From the NCBI RefSeq assembly GCF_013466605.1, contig NZ_CP059162.1, positions 1,798,001-1,862,000 of the forward strand: a DNA stretch of 64,000 nucleotides. Direction: 5' to 3'. Below, one piece after another: positions 18,508 through 28,729 of the stretch. The stretch's first letter is position 1. The number at the start of each line of letters is the position of its first letter. The DNA comes from Pseudomonas chlororaphis subsp. aurantiaca. Lineage in GTDB: Bacteria; Pseudomonadota; Gammaproteobacteria; Pseudomonadales; Pseudomonadaceae. The notes beneath the pieces are model-generated. The model worked only from the letters and a program-made list of their open reading frames with translations, searched no databases and was not told where the DNA came from. The translations under genes and the position numbers were made by a program.

Positions 18508-19431
18508 TCAGCGAAGCCTAGGGGGATTGCCCCCGGTAGCGCAAGGCGTGCTGTCCACGGTGGCCTGGCGCAGGACTCGGATTGCTGCACGGACCAGCCA
18601 GCAGGCGAGGATAAAGGGCGCGGTCAGAGCGGGCAGGCCCAGCGCGGCGAAGCCCGGGGTGAGCAGCAGCGCCAGGGCCATACCCGGCAGCGCCAGCCAG
18701 GACCGGCGGCGGTCCTGGCTCAGGGCCAGGGCCACCAGGGCGCTGTTGTAGCCGCCAAGGCCCAGCAGGGCGCCGATAGGTTCCTGTTGCAGCAGGGCGA
18801 AGCCCAGGCCCGCCGCCGAACCGAACAGCGCCCAGGCAGCCGCCCGGCGATCAGCCAGCAGCAACCCCAGGGCGATCAGCACTCCGGCCAGCGGATGCTC
18901 GAGGAACATCACCTGGCCGAGCCCCTGGATCAGTGCCTGCAGCAGCCCCGGTGCATCGGGCTCGACCCAGGGCACGTCGACGCTGGCGGGCAGCGGTGCG
19001 GCCAGGCCCAGCAGCAACCAGCCGAGGCCGACAAAGGGCGCGGTGTAGGCCGGCAGGCAATATTGATCGCGGGCGCGTTTGAGCCATTGCTGGGTGAGGA
19101 TCGCGCTGAGGCCGCCGCAGGCGATGATCAGCGATGGCAGCAGCACCGACCAGTCGAAGCGCAGGCTCAGGAGCAGGCCGAGCAGGACCCCGTTGTAGCT
19201 GAACAGCCCGGCTTGCCGGTCGGCCTTGGCATAACCCCGGCGCTGTGCGGTGAGCAGCCCGGCCACGCCGCCCAGCAGCGCACCGCCGAGCAGCGCCGGA
19301 GCGGTCAGCAGGATGGCCAGCATGCACAGCAGGCCGCACAGCGGATGGCGCTGGAGGAAAATCTGGCTGAAGCCGTTGAGCAGGGCGGTGGCCCAGTCGG
19401 GGCATTGGACGTTGAAGTGTTCTGAAGGCAT
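18508..19431 (-). CDS. urea transporter (UT family)
   Basis: 307-residue protein with about ten hydrophobic helices in two homologous halves, and the UT-type segments GLFSYNGVLLGLLLSL and LGGYNSALVALAL in equivalent positions of each half. It is predicted to be a urea channel in the inner membrane. It lies 21 bases upstream of the potassium channel gene on the same strand and may share its transcript. No urease genes are in the window. Confidence 0.85.
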   Translation of the reverse strand: MPSEHFNVQCPDWATALLNGFSQIFLQRHPLCGLLCMLAILLTAPALLGGALLGGVAGLLTAQRRGYAKADRQAGLFSYNGVLLGLLLSLRFDWSVLLPSLIIACGGLSAILTQQWLKRARDQYCLPAYTAPFVGLGWLLLGLAAPLPASVDVPWVEPDAPGLLQALIQGLGQVMFLEHPLAGVLIALGLLLADRRAAAWALFGSAAGLGFALLQQEPIGALLGLGGYNSALVALALSQDRRRSWLALPGMALALLLTPGFAALGLPALTAPFILACWLVRAAIRVLRQATVDSTPCATGGNPPRLR

Positions 19432-19444
19432 GAGGGTGGGCTCT

Positions 19445-19606
19445 TGTAGCCGCTGCCGAGCACAGCGAGGCAGCGATCGGGCGCGTAGCGGCCGTCAATC
19501 AGGCAATGCCGTGTTCCAGGCAAATCCAGTGCTCGGGCCTGGCGAGGACTGCGTCGGAATGCCGCCCACCTCGATCGCAGCCTCGCTGTGCTCGGCAGCG
19601 GCTACA
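19445..19606. repeat. REPIN (paired inverted REP elements)
   Basis: TGTAGCCGCTGCCGAGCACA at the left and GTGCTCGGCAGCGGCTACA at the right are inverted copies, with about 100 bases between. The stem differs from the other doublets in carrying GAGCACAGCGAGG in both arms, a compensatory change that keeps pairing. It lies between the pyruvate kinase and urea transporter genes. Confidence 0.85.
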
Positions 19607-19611
19607 GAGGC

Positions 19612-21027
19612 TCAGATCAGGGTTTCGATGCGCAGCGAGTTGGTCGAGCCCGGCTGGCCGAACGGCACGCCCGCGGTGATCAACAGGGTGTCGCCACGTT
19701 TGGCCATGCCTTGCGCCTGGGCGATTTCCAGGGCGGTGGAGCAGACTTCGTCGACCTGGCGCAGGCGATCGTTGACCACCGAGTGCACGCCCCAGGCCAC
19801 TGTCAGGCGACGCGCCGTGGACAGGTTCGGCGTCAGGTTGAGGATCGGCACCGTCGGCCGTTCCCGGGCCGCGCGCAGGCTGGAGCTGCCGGACTCGCTG
19901 TAGTTCACCAGTACCGCCACCGGCAGGATGCTGCTGATGCGCCGGATCGCGCAACTGATGGCATCGGACACCGTGGCTTCGGCCTGGGGCCGGCTGACGT
20001 CGAGCTGGGCCTGGTAGTCCGGGCCGCTTTCCACCTGGCGGATGATCTTGCTCATCATCTGCACCGCCTCCAGCGGGTATTCGCCGGAGGCGGTTTCCGC
20101 CGAGAGCATCACCGCGTCGGCGCCTTCGGCCACCGCGTTGGCCACGTCCGTGACCTCGGCCCGGGTCGGGGCGGGGGAGAAGCGCATGGATTCGAGCATC
20201 TGCGTGGCCACCACCACCGGCTTACCCAGCTGGCGGCAGGTGCCGATGATGCTCTTCTGGATCTGCGGCACGCTTTCGGCCGGCACCTCCACCCCCAGGT
20301 CGCCACGGGCCACCATGATCGCGTCGCTCAGTTCGGCGATCTCGCGCAATTGGGTGACTGCCGAGGGTTTCTCGATCTTGGCCATCAGGAACGCCTTGTC
20401 GCCGATCAGCGCGCGGGCTTCATGAATGTCCTCGGGTCGCTGCACGAACGACAGGGCAACCCAGTCCACCCCCAGCTCCAGGCCGAAGTCCAGGTCGCGG
20501 CGATCCTTGGCGGTCAGCGGGCTGAGGTCGAGCACCGCTTGCGGGACGTTGACGCCCTTGCGGTCCGACAGTTCGCCGCCGTTGAGCACCGTGGTGTCGA
20601 TGGCGGCGGCGTGCTTGGCGGTGACCCGCAGGCGCAGCTTGCCATCGTCCAGCAGCAGGTCCATGCCCGGCTCCAGGGCTTTGAGGATTTCCGGGTGGGG
20701 CAGGTTGACCCGGCGCTGGTCGCCCGGGGAGCTGTCCAGGTCCAGGCGCAGGGCCTGGCCACGGTGCAGCTGGACCTTGCCTTCGGCGAACGTGCCGACC
20801 CGCAGTTTCGGGCCTTGCAGGTCCATCAGGATGCCCAGCGGGTAGTTCAGCTGTTTTTCGACTTCGCGGATCCACTGGTAACGCTGGGCGTGATCGGCGT
20901 GGTCGCCATGGCTGAAGTTGAGGCGGAAGATATTCACCCCGGCCTGCACCAGCTCGCGGATGTCGTCGATGCCGTCGATGGCCGGGCCGAGGGTGGCGAG
21001 GATTTTGACCTTTTTGTCAGGCGTCAT
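19612..21027 (-). CDS. pyk: pyruvate kinase
   Basis: 471-residue pyruvate kinase converting phosphoenolpyruvate and ADP to pyruvate and ATP. Visible motifs are NIFRLNFSHGDH (substrate loop), FLMAKIEKPSAV (catalytic Lys region) and MVARGDLGVEVP. The C-terminal allosteric domain is present. It overlaps the glycerate kinase gene by 11 bases, so glycerate-derived carbon runs straight to pyruvate. This position matches the isozyme called PykF in P. putida and P. aeruginosa, distinct from PykA elsewhere. Confidence 0.96.
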   Translation of the reverse strand: MTPDKKVKILATLGPAIDGIDDIRELVQAGVNIFRLNFSHGDHADHAQRYQWIREVEKQLNYPLGILMDLQGPKLRVGTFAEGKVQLHRGQALRLDLDSSPGDQRRVNLPHPEILKALEPGMDLLLDDGKLRLRVTAKHAAAIDTTVLNGGELSDRKGVNVPQAVLDLSPLTAKDRRDLDFGLELGVDWVALSFVQRPEDIHEARALIGDKAFLMAKIEKPSAVTQLREIAELSDAIMVARGDLGVEVPAESVPQIQKSIIGTCRQLGKPVVVATQMLESMRFSPAPTRAEVTDVANAVAEGADAVMLSAETASGEYPLEAVQMMSKIIRQVESGPDYQAQLDVSRPQAEATVSDAISCAIRRISSILPVAVLVNYSESGSSSLRAARERPTVPILNLTPNLSTARRLTVAWGVHSVVNDRLRQVDEVCSTALEIAQAQGMAKRGDTLLITAGVPFGQPGSTNSLRIETLI

Positions 21028-22297
21028 GTTTGGGGCTCTCGAGGATCAGGATGGCGCGGAAGTCGTTGACGTTGGTACGGGTCGGCTCGGTGACGATCAA
21101 CCCGTCCAGGGCCGCGAAGTAGCCATAGCCGTTGTTGTTGTCCAGCTCGTCGCTGGCATTCAGGCCCAGGGCGGCGGCGCGGGCGTAGCTGTCCGGGGCC
21201 ATGATCGCGCCGGCGTTGTCTTCGGAGCCGTCGATGCCGTCGGTGTCGCCGGCCAGGGCGTAGACGCCGGGCAGGCCCTTGAGGCTCTCGGTCAGGCTCA
21301 GGAGGAACTCGGCATTGCGCCCTCCGCGGCCATTGCCGCGCACGGTGACTGTGGTTTCACCGCCGGACAGGATCACGCAGGGCGCCGCCAGCGGCTGGCC
21401 ATGCAGCACCACCTGGCGGGCGATGCCGGCGTGGACCTTGGCCACCTCGCGGGACTCGCCTTCCAGGTCGCCGAGGATCAGCGGGCTGAAACCGGCCTGG
21501 CGGGCTTTCACTGCGGCGGCCTCCAGCGATTGCTGCGGCCGGGCGATCAACTGGAAGTGACTGCGGGCCAGGCTCGGGTCGCCGGGCTTGACGGTTTCCG
21601 ACTCCGGGCTTTGCAGCCAGGTGCGCACCGCCGCCGGTACCTCGATGGCATAACGCTTGAGGATCGCCAGGGCCTCGGCCGAGGTGCTGGGGTCGGCCAC
21701 GGTGGGGCCGGAAGCGATGACCGTGGCCAGGTCGCCCGGTACATCGGAAATCGCGTAGGTGTAGACGGTGGCCGGCCAGCAGGCCTTGGCCAGGCGGCCG
21801 CCCTTGATCGCCGAGAGGTGTTTGCGCACGCAGTTCATCTCGCCGATGCTGGCGCCGGACTTGAGCAGGGCCTTGTTGATCGACTGCTTGTCCGCCAGGC
21901 TGATGCCCGCGGCGGGCAGGGCCAGCAGGGCGGAACCGCCGCCGGACAGGAGGAAGATCACCCGGTCCTGTTCCGTCAGGTCGCTGACCAGTTCCAGCAC
22001 GCGCTTGGCCACGGCCAGGCCGGCGGCATCGGGTACCGGATGGGCGGCTTCGACCACTTCGATTTTTTCGCAGGGGGCGCCGTGGCCGTAGCGGGTGACG
22101 ACCAGCCCGCTGACTTCGCCCTGCCAGCAGCGTTCGACCACCTGGGCCATGGCCGCGGCGGCCTTGCCGGCACCGATGACGATCACCCGGCCGCTGCGGT
22201 CGCTGGGCAAATGGGCTTCGAGGACGTGCTGCGGGTGGGCGGCGTCGATGGCTGTGGCGAACAGCTCACGGAGGAATTGTTGCGGATCGACCGACAT
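21017..22297 (-). CDS. ttuD: glycerate 2-kinase (TtuD/MOFRL family)
   Basis: 426 residues with an N-terminal DUF4147-type domain (VIVIGAGKAAAAMAQVVE) and a C-terminal MOFRL domain (LSGGETTVTVRGNGRGGRN). It phosphorylates D-glycerate, normally to 2-phosphoglycerate, after tartronate semialdehyde reduction. GGGAG precedes the ATG. It overlaps pyk at its 3' end and follows glxR after a REPIN. Confidence 0.93.
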   Translation of the reverse strand: MSVDPQQFLRELFATAIDAAHPQHVLEAHLPSDRSGRVIVIGAGKAAAAMAQVVERCWQGEVSGLVVTRYGHGAPCEKIEVVEAAHPVPDAAGLAVAKRVLELVSDLTEQDRVIFLLSGGGSALLALPAAGISLADKQSINKALLKSGASIGEMNCVRKHLSAIKGGRLAKACWPATVYTYAISDVPGDLATVIASGPTVADPSTSAEALAILKRYAIEVPAAVRTWLQSPESETVKPGDPSLARSHFQLIARPQQSLEAAAVKARQAGFSPLILGDLEGESREVAKVHAGIARQVVLHGQPLAAPCVILSGGETTVTVRGNGRGGRNAEFLLSLTESLKGLPGVYALAGDTDGIDGSEDNAGAIMAPDSYARAAALGLNASDELDNNNGYGYFAALDGLIVTEPTRTNVNDFRAILILESPKHDA

Positions 22298-22346
22298 GGC
22301 GGGCTCCCGGATTTCTTGTTATTCGAGGTGTGGCTGTAACGCAACC

Positions 22347-22463
22347 TGTAGCCGCTGCCGAAGGCTGCGATAAGGTTCGAAGAACCTTCCTGCGATGTGC
22401 AAGTGCACGCCTGCTGCGTCGGAGTGCCGCCCAAGTCGATCGCAGCCTTCGGCAGCGGCTACA
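22347..22463. repeat. REPIN (paired inverted REP elements)
   Basis: TGTAGCCGCTGCCGAAGGCT at the left and AGCCTTCGGCAGCGGCTACA at the right are perfect inverted copies. The element sits between glxR and ttuD, which are otherwise arranged as one operon. Confidence 0.88.
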
Positions 22464-22483
22464 GGGGATTTCCTGGCGTTCTC

Positions 22484-23374
22484 TTACTTGTCGCGGATCG
22501 AGAAGTTCGCCATGTGTTCCAGGCCCTTGATCAGCGCCGAGTGGTCCCAGTTGCTGCCGCCGATGGCCGCGCAGGTGCTGAACACTTGTTGGGCGTTGGC
22601 GGTGTTCGGCAGGTTGATGTTCAGTTCCTTGGCGCCTTGCAGGGCCAGGTTGAGGTCCTTCTGGTGCAGGCTGATGCGGAAGCCGGGGTCGAAGGTGCCC
22701 TTGATCATGCGCTCGCCGTGCACTTCGAGGATCTTCGAGGAGGCGAAGCCGCCCATCAGCGCCTCACGCACCTTGGCCGGGTCGGCGCCGTTTTTCGCGG
22801 CGAACAGCAGGGCCTCGGCCACCGCCTGGATGTTCAGGGCGACGATGATCTGGTTCGCCACCTTGGCGGTCTGGCCGTCGCCATTGCCGCCGACCAGGGT
22901 GATGTTCTTGCCCATGGCCTGGAACAGCGGCAGGGCGCGCTCGAAAGCCTGGCTGTCGCCGCCGACCATGATGCTCAGGGTCGCCGCCTTGGCGCCGACT
23001 TCACCACCGGACACCGGGGCGTCCAGGTACTGCGCGCCTTTTTCGTTGATCCTGGCGGCGAAGGCCTTGGTCGCGGTCGGCGAGATCGAACTCATGTCGA
23101 TCACCACCTTGCCTGGGCCGACGCCCGCGGCCACACCGTCGGCACGGAACAGCACGTCGTCGACCTGCGGGGTATCCGGGACCATGACGATGATGAATTC
23201 GGCTTCCTGGGCCACTTCCTTGGGGCAGGCCAGGGCGACCGCGCCGGCGGCGACCAGGTCGGCCGGGGCCGCGTCGTGGTGCTGGGACAGGAACAGGCTG
23301 TGACCGGCTTTTTGCAGGTTGGAGGCCATTGGGTGACCCATGATGCCGGTGCCGATGAATCCGATTTTAGCCAT
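22484..23374 (-). CDS. glxR: 2-hydroxy-3-oxopropionate (tartronate semialdehyde) reductase
   Basis: 296-residue beta-hydroxyacid dehydrogenase. The Rossmann motif GFIGTGIMGHPMASNL lies at the N-terminus, the substrate segment LDAPVSGGEVGA near residue 118 and the catalytic Lys region GGNGDGQTAKVANQI near 165-180. It reduces tartronate semialdehyde to D-glycerate. AGAGGA precedes the ATG at 23374; the longer frame upstream is rejected. It lies between hyi and ttuD in the gcl module. Confidence 0.96.
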   Translation of the reverse strand: MAKIGFIGTGIMGHPMASNLQKAGHSLFLSQHHDAAPADLVAAGAVALACPKEVAQEAEFIIVMVPDTPQVDDVLFRADGVAAGVGPGKVVIDMSSISPTATKAFAARINEKGAQYLDAPVSGGEVGAKAATLSIMVGGDSQAFERALPLFQAMGKNITLVGGNGDGQTAKVANQIIVALNIQAVAEALLFAAKNGADPAKVREALMGGFASSKILEVHGERMIKGTFDPGFRISLHQKDLNLALQGAKELNINLPNTANAQQVFSTCAAIGGSNWDHSALIKGLEHMANFSIRDK

Positions 23375-23430
23375 GAGAAAATCCTCTCTTGTTATTGCTC
23401 TAAAGGTCGCGGGGTGCGCGGGCATTCGTC

Positions 23431-23474
23431 TCGCGAGCGGGCGGCGATCCGGCTTGCCCGCGATGAACGATGAC
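23431..23474. repeat. solitary REP-like element of a second family
   Basis: TCGCGAGCGGGC and GGCTTGCCCGCGATGA form an imperfect hairpin and resemble the GCTTGCCCGCGATG type of Pseudomonas REP, a family different from the five TGTAGCCGCTGCCG doublets here. It sits between hyi and glxR. Confidence 0.5.
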
Positions 23475-23485
23475 GCGGTGCCCGA

Positions 23486-24268
23486 TCAGATTGCGTTGTG
23501 GCTCTTGAGCCAGCCCAGGCCGGCTTCGGTGGTGGTCAGCGGCTTGTATTCGCAGCCGACCCAGCCCTGGTAGCCGATCTTGTCCAGGTGCCCGAACAGG
23601 AAGTGGTAGTTGATCTCGCCGGTCCCCGGTTCGTTACGCCCCGGGTTGTCCGCCAGCTGGACATGGTTGATCGCGTCCAGGTGGCCGGATAGGGTGCGGG
23701 CCAGATCGCCCTCCATGATTTGCATGTGGTAGATGTCGTATTGCAGGTACAGGTTGCTGCTGCCGACCTGTTCGCGGATCGACAGGGCCTGGGCCGTGTT
23801 GTTCAGGTAGAAGCCCGGGATGTCGCGGGTGTTGATCGCTTCCATCACCAGCTTGATGCCCGCGGCCTGGAGTTTCTCGGCGGCGTACTTGAGGTTGGCG
23901 ATAAAGGTCTTTTCCACCGTGGCATCGTCGACGCCTTGTGGGCGGATGCCGGCCAGGCAGTTGATCCGGGTATTGCCCAGCACCTGGGCGTAGGCGATGG
24001 CCAGGTCGACCCCGGCGCGGAACTCTTCGACCCGGTCCGGCAGGCAGGCGATACCGCGCTCGCCTTTCGCCCAATCGCCCGCAGGCAGGTTGAACAGCAC
24101 TTGGGTCAGGCCGTGGGCGTCGAGTTGCGCCTTGATTTCGGCGGAGCTGAATTCGTAGGGAAACAGGTATTCGACACCACTGAAGCCGGCCTCGGCGGCG
24201 GCCTTGAAGCGAGCGAGGAAGTCCTGTTCGGTGAACAGCATGGACAGGTTGGCGGCAAAACGCGGCAT
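23486..24268 (-). CDS. hyi: hydroxypyruvate isomerase
   Basis: 260-residue TIM-barrel isomerase of the Hyi/xylose-isomerase-like family, starting MPRFAANLSMLFTE with AGGAGA upstream. Metal and substrate residues occur in the expected segments (VMEAINTRDIPGFYL, QYDIYHMQIMEGD, HVQLADNPGRNEPG, WVGCEYKP). It interconverts tartronate semialdehyde and hydroxypyruvate. It is placed between gcl and glxR, as in other Pseudomonas glyoxylate modules. Confidence 0.95.
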   Translation of the reverse strand: MPRFAANLSMLFTEQDFLARFKAAAEAGFSGVEYLFPYEFSSAEIKAQLDAHGLTQVLFNLPAGDWAKGERGIACLPDRVEEFRAGVDLAIAYAQVLGNTRINCLAGIRPQGVDDATVEKTFIANLKYAAEKLQAAGIKLVMEAINTRDIPGFYLNNTAQALSIREQVGSSNLYLQYDIYHMQIMEGDLARTLSGHLDAINHVQLADNPGRNEPGTGEINYHFLFGHLDKIGYQGWVGCEYKPLTTTEAGLGWLKSHNAI

Positions 24269-24296
24269 GGTGGTCTCCTGTAGAAGTATCAATCCC

Positions 24297-24397
24297 TGTA
24301 GCCGCTGCCGCAGGCTGCGATAAGGCCGAAGGCCTTTGACGATCCTGAGATCTTGCGCATCCTGCGGATGCGATCGCAGCCTTCGGCAGCGGCTACA
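24297..24397. repeat. REPIN (paired inverted REP elements)
   Basis: TGTAGCCGCTGCCGCAGGCT and AGCCTTCGGCAGCGGCTACA face each other across about 60 bases. The element occupies most of the gcl-hyi gap. Confidence 0.88.
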
Positions 24398-24405
24398 TAG
24401 GGGTG

Positions 24406-26181
<1,776 letters not shown>

Positions 26182-26207
26182 TGTTTTGTACCTCTTACGT
26201 TTTGTAA

Positions 26208-26217
26208 TTGTATACAA
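26208..26217. promoter_or_regulatory. TTGTATACAA palindrome, proximal operator candidate for gcl
   Basis: Perfect 10-base palindrome TTGTATACAA about 27 bases upstream of the gcl start, where a bound repressor would block transcription or initiation. An identical copy lies 139 bases away on the GlcG side. FCD-type GntR repressors often use such GTATAC-centred sites; the regulator is not identified here. Confidence 0.65.
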
Positions 26218-26346
26218 GTGGCTTTTTGCGGAGTGTATTCACGGCGAGCGTTGCAGGTCAATCCATTTTCTCTCGAGCTTGGATGCGTTCGTCCGGTACC
26301 GATAAACAGGCGGCTTTTCGTCGGAATCAGGAATTTGCGAAAATTA

Positions 26347-26356
26347 TTGTATACAA
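26347..26356. promoter_or_regulatory. TTGTATACAA palindrome, distal operator candidate
   Basis: Second perfect copy of TTGTATACAA, within an AT-rich tract about 90 bases upstream of the GlcG-like gene. The two copies flank the divergent gcl/GlcG promoter region and could be bridged by one repressor. Confidence 0.65.
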
Positions 26357-26445
26357 AATAAAAATTTGTTGTGCTCTATTTGTTGTGTGGATCTTCTTAT
26401 CGGAACACCCCGATTTCTCCCAATAACAAAATAAGGACGGCACCC

Positions 26446-26886
26446 ATGAGCGCTTTAACCTTGAACGTTGCAGTCAGCCTGGCCGGCAAGGCCCTGGCCT
26501 TTGGCCGTGAGATCAGCGCGGCACCCTTGACCATTGCGGTGCTCGATGCCGGCGGGCATCTGGTGACCTTGCAGCGCCAAGACGGGGCCAGCCTGCTGCG
26601 GCCACAGATCGCTATCGGCAAGGCCTGGGGCGCGATTGCCCTGGGCAAGGGCTCGCGCCTGCTGGCGCTGGATGCGCAGCAGCGGCCGGCCTTCATTGCC
26701 GCGCTCAATAGCCTGGGGCAGGGCAGCGTGGTGCCGGCACCGGGCGGGGTGTTGATTCGTGATCAGCAGGGGGAGGTGGTGGGGGCGATCGGCATCAGCG
26801 GCGACACCTCGGACATCGACGAGCAATGTGCGATCAGCGCCATCGAGGCGCAGGGCTTGCAGGCGGATGCGGGCGTGAGCGCCTGA
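26446..26886 (+). CDS. GlcG/HbpS-type heme-binding family protein
   Basis: 146-residue protein of the GlcG/DUF336 family: LTIAVLDAGGHLVTLQRQDGA, then ALGKGSRLLA and VVPAPGGVLIRDQQGEVVGAIGISG. AAGGACGG precedes the ATG. Family members are often encoded beside glycolate or glyoxylate genes; some bind heme, but no enzyme activity is established. It is divergent from gcl and probably shares its operators. Confidence 0.88.
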   Translation: MSALTLNVAVSLAGKALAFGREISAAPLTIAVLDAGGHLVTLQRQDGASLLRPQIAIGKAWGAIALGKGSRLLALDAQQRPAFIAALNSLGQGSVVPAPGGVLIRDQQGEVVGAIGISGDTSDIDEQCAISAIEAQGLQADAGVSA

Positions 26887-26888
26887 TC

Positions 26889-26997
26889 TGTAGCCGTGTA
26901 GCCACTGCCGTAGGCTGCGATCGCACACAACGTGTGCGCAAGATCTGAAGATCGCTGAAGGCCTTCGGCCTTATCGCAGCCTGCGGCAGCGGCTACA
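26889..26997. repeat. REPIN with a duplicated left arm
   Basis: The right end AGCCTGCGGCAGCGGCTACA is standard. The left arm reads TGTAGCCGTGTAGCCACTGC, in which the first eight bases are repeated with a change, so the arm is imperfect. It lies between the convergent GlcG-like and TetR genes. Confidence 0.8.
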
Positions 26998-27006
26998 GGG
27001 GCTGGC

Positions 27007-27615
27007 TTACTTGTCCGTTTCGCAGCCCTTGAGCACCAGGCGGATGATGGTCTGGGCGGCGGCTTCGTAATCGGACTCGTCCAGCTTGGTCTTGCCGGTC
27101 ACCACCGAGATCTGCCAGTCGAAGTCGGCGTAAGTCTGGGTCGCGGCCCAGATGCTGAACATCAGGTGGTGCGGGTCGATGGGCGCGATCTGGCCACGAT
27201 CGATCCAGGTCTGGATGCAATCGATGTTGTGCTTGGCCTGGGCGTTGAGCTGCTCGACCTGGTCCGGGCTCAGGTGCGGAGCGCCGTGCATGATCTCGCT
27301 GGCGAACACCTTGGAGGCGAAGGGCAGGTCGCGGGAGATGCGGATCTTCGAGCGGATGTATCCGCTCAGTACTTCGCTGGGCACGCCGTCGGCGTTGAAC
27401 GGGGTCGAAGCCTGGAGGATCGGCTCGATGATGCTTTCCAGGACCTCGCGGTAGAGGTTTTCCTTGGACTTGAAGTAGTAGTAGACGTTGGGTTTGGGCA
27501 GCCCCGCCTTGGCCGCGATGTCGCTGGTTTTGGTCGCAGCGAAGCCTTTGTCGGCAAACTCTTCACTGGCGGCACGCAGGATCAGTTCTTTGTTGCGCTC
27601 GCGGATGGTGCTCAT
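27007..27615 (-). CDS. TetR-family transcriptional regulator (RutR-like)
   Basis: 202 residues. The N-terminal TetR helix-turn-helix (about 10-55) contains GFAATKTSDIAAKAGLPKPN followed by VYYYFKSKENLY. The C-terminal domain resembles RutR-type regulators of pyrimidine/purine catabolism. The ATG at 27615 follows a weak site. It is convergent with the GlcG-like gene; its targets are unknown, and the TTGTATACAA sites do not look like RutR sites. Confidence 0.88.
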   Translation of the reverse strand: MSTIRERNKELILRAASEEFADKGFAATKTSDIAAKAGLPKPNVYYYFKSKENLYREVLESIIEPILQASTPFNADGVPSEVLSGYIRSKIRISRDLPFASKVFASEIMHGAPHLSPDQVEQLNAQAKHNIDCIQTWIDRGQIAPIDPHHLMFSIWAATQTYADFDWQISVVTGKTKLDESDYEAAAQTIIRLVLKGCETDK

Positions 27616-27751
27616 AAACCAGGTGATTCCTTGCCTGTTCGGGCGGTTGCGCATGGTAGCACCGGCCTTGCGCGAGGCTCAAGAATGCCCCGCCGGCCCT
27701 CGTTGCGCGCTATGCTTCGCAACAATTTATGACCTCAAGGAACCCTGATCC

Positions 27752-28678
27752 ATGGCCGGAAGCAGTTTGCTGGTGCTGATCGACGATATTGCCACGGTAC
27801 TCGACGACGTGGCGCTGATGACCAAGGTGGCGGCGAAGAAGACCGCCGGGGTGCTGGGGGACGACCTCGCGCTCAATGCCCAGCAGGTTTCCGGGGTGCG
27901 CGCCGAGCGCGAGTTGCCGGTGGTCTGGGCGGTGGCCAAGGGCTCGTTCCTGAACAAGCTGATCCTGGTGCCCGCGGCGCTGGCCATCAGCGCCTTCGCG
28001 CCCTGGCTGGTGACGCCGCTGCTGATGCTCGGCGGTGCCTACCTGTGCTTCGAAGGCTTTGAAAAGCTCGCCCACAAGTTCCTCCACAGCAAGGCCGAGG
28101 ATCAGGCCGAGCACCAGCAACTGATCGAAGCCGTGGCGGACCCGGCCACCGATCTGGTGGCTTTCGAGAAGACCAAGATCAAGGGTGCGATCCGCACCGA
28201 CTTCATTCTCTCGGCCGAGATCATCGCCATTACCCTGGGCACCGTCGCCGACGCGCCGTTGATGCAGCAGGTGGTGGTGCTTTCGGGCATCGCCATTGTC
28301 ATGACTGTCGGGGTGTACGGCCTGGTGGGCGGTATCGTCAAGCTCGACGATCTCGGCCTGTGGCTGGCGCAGAAGCCGGGCCAGGTGGCGAAAAGCATCG
28401 GTGGTGCGATCCTGAGCGCAGCGCCCTACATGATGAAAAGCCTCTCGGTGATCGGCACCGCGGCCATGTTCATGGTCGGCGGCGGCATCCTGACCCACGG
28501 TGTGCCGGCGGCGCATCACTGGATCGAGACTGTCACGGCGTACACGGCCGAGGCGGTTGGCGGGGTTTCGCTGATCATGCCGACGCTGCTCAATGCCGTG
28601 GCCGGCATCATCGCCGGCGCCGCGGTACTGGTCGTGGTGTCGCTGGGTGGCAAGTTGTGGCGCGCGGCCAGGGCCTGA
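27752..28678 (+). CDS. DUF808 family inner-membrane protein (YedI-like)
   Basis: 308 residues. The N-terminal cytoplasmic part ([38 protein letters not shown]) and several membrane helices from about residue 72 onward match the DUF808/YedI family, length included. AAGGAA lies before the ATG. Function is unknown. It stands alone between the TetR and MocR genes. Confidence 0.9.
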   Translation: MAGSSLLVLIDDIATVLDDVALMTKVAAKKTAGVLGDDLALNAQQVSGVRAERELPVVWAVAKGSFLNKLILVPAALAISAFAPWLVTPLLMLGGAYLCFEGFEKLAHKFLHSKAEDQAEHQQLIEAVADPATDLVAFEKTKIKGAIRTDFILSAEIIAITLGTVADAPLMQQVVVLSGIAIVMTVGVYGLVGGIVKLDDLGLWLAQKPGQVAKSIGGAILSAAPYMMKSLSVIGTAAMFMVGGGILTHGVPAAHHWIETVTAYTAEAVGGVSLIMPTLLNAVAGIIAGAAVLVVVSLGGKLWRAARA

Positions 28679-28686
28679 TTCGTTTA

Positions 28687-28728
28687 AAGCCCTCGCCGCT
28701 GCAGGACGAGGGGCGGTGGCGAGGGGCT
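28687..28728. terminator. possible hairpin between convergent genes
   Basis: AGCCCTCGCC and GGCGAGGGGCT can pair across about 20 bases between the DUF808 and MocR genes. There is no clear T-tract, so this is a weak terminator call. Confidence 0.3.
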
Positions 28729-28729
28729 G

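Noticed and set aside
27007..27615. TetR (RutR-like) protein as the TTGTATACAA-binding regulator of gcl
   Set aside because: RutR-type sites are TTGACCA/TGGTCAA-like, and no such site was seen at gcl; a GntR-type regulator elsewhere fits better.
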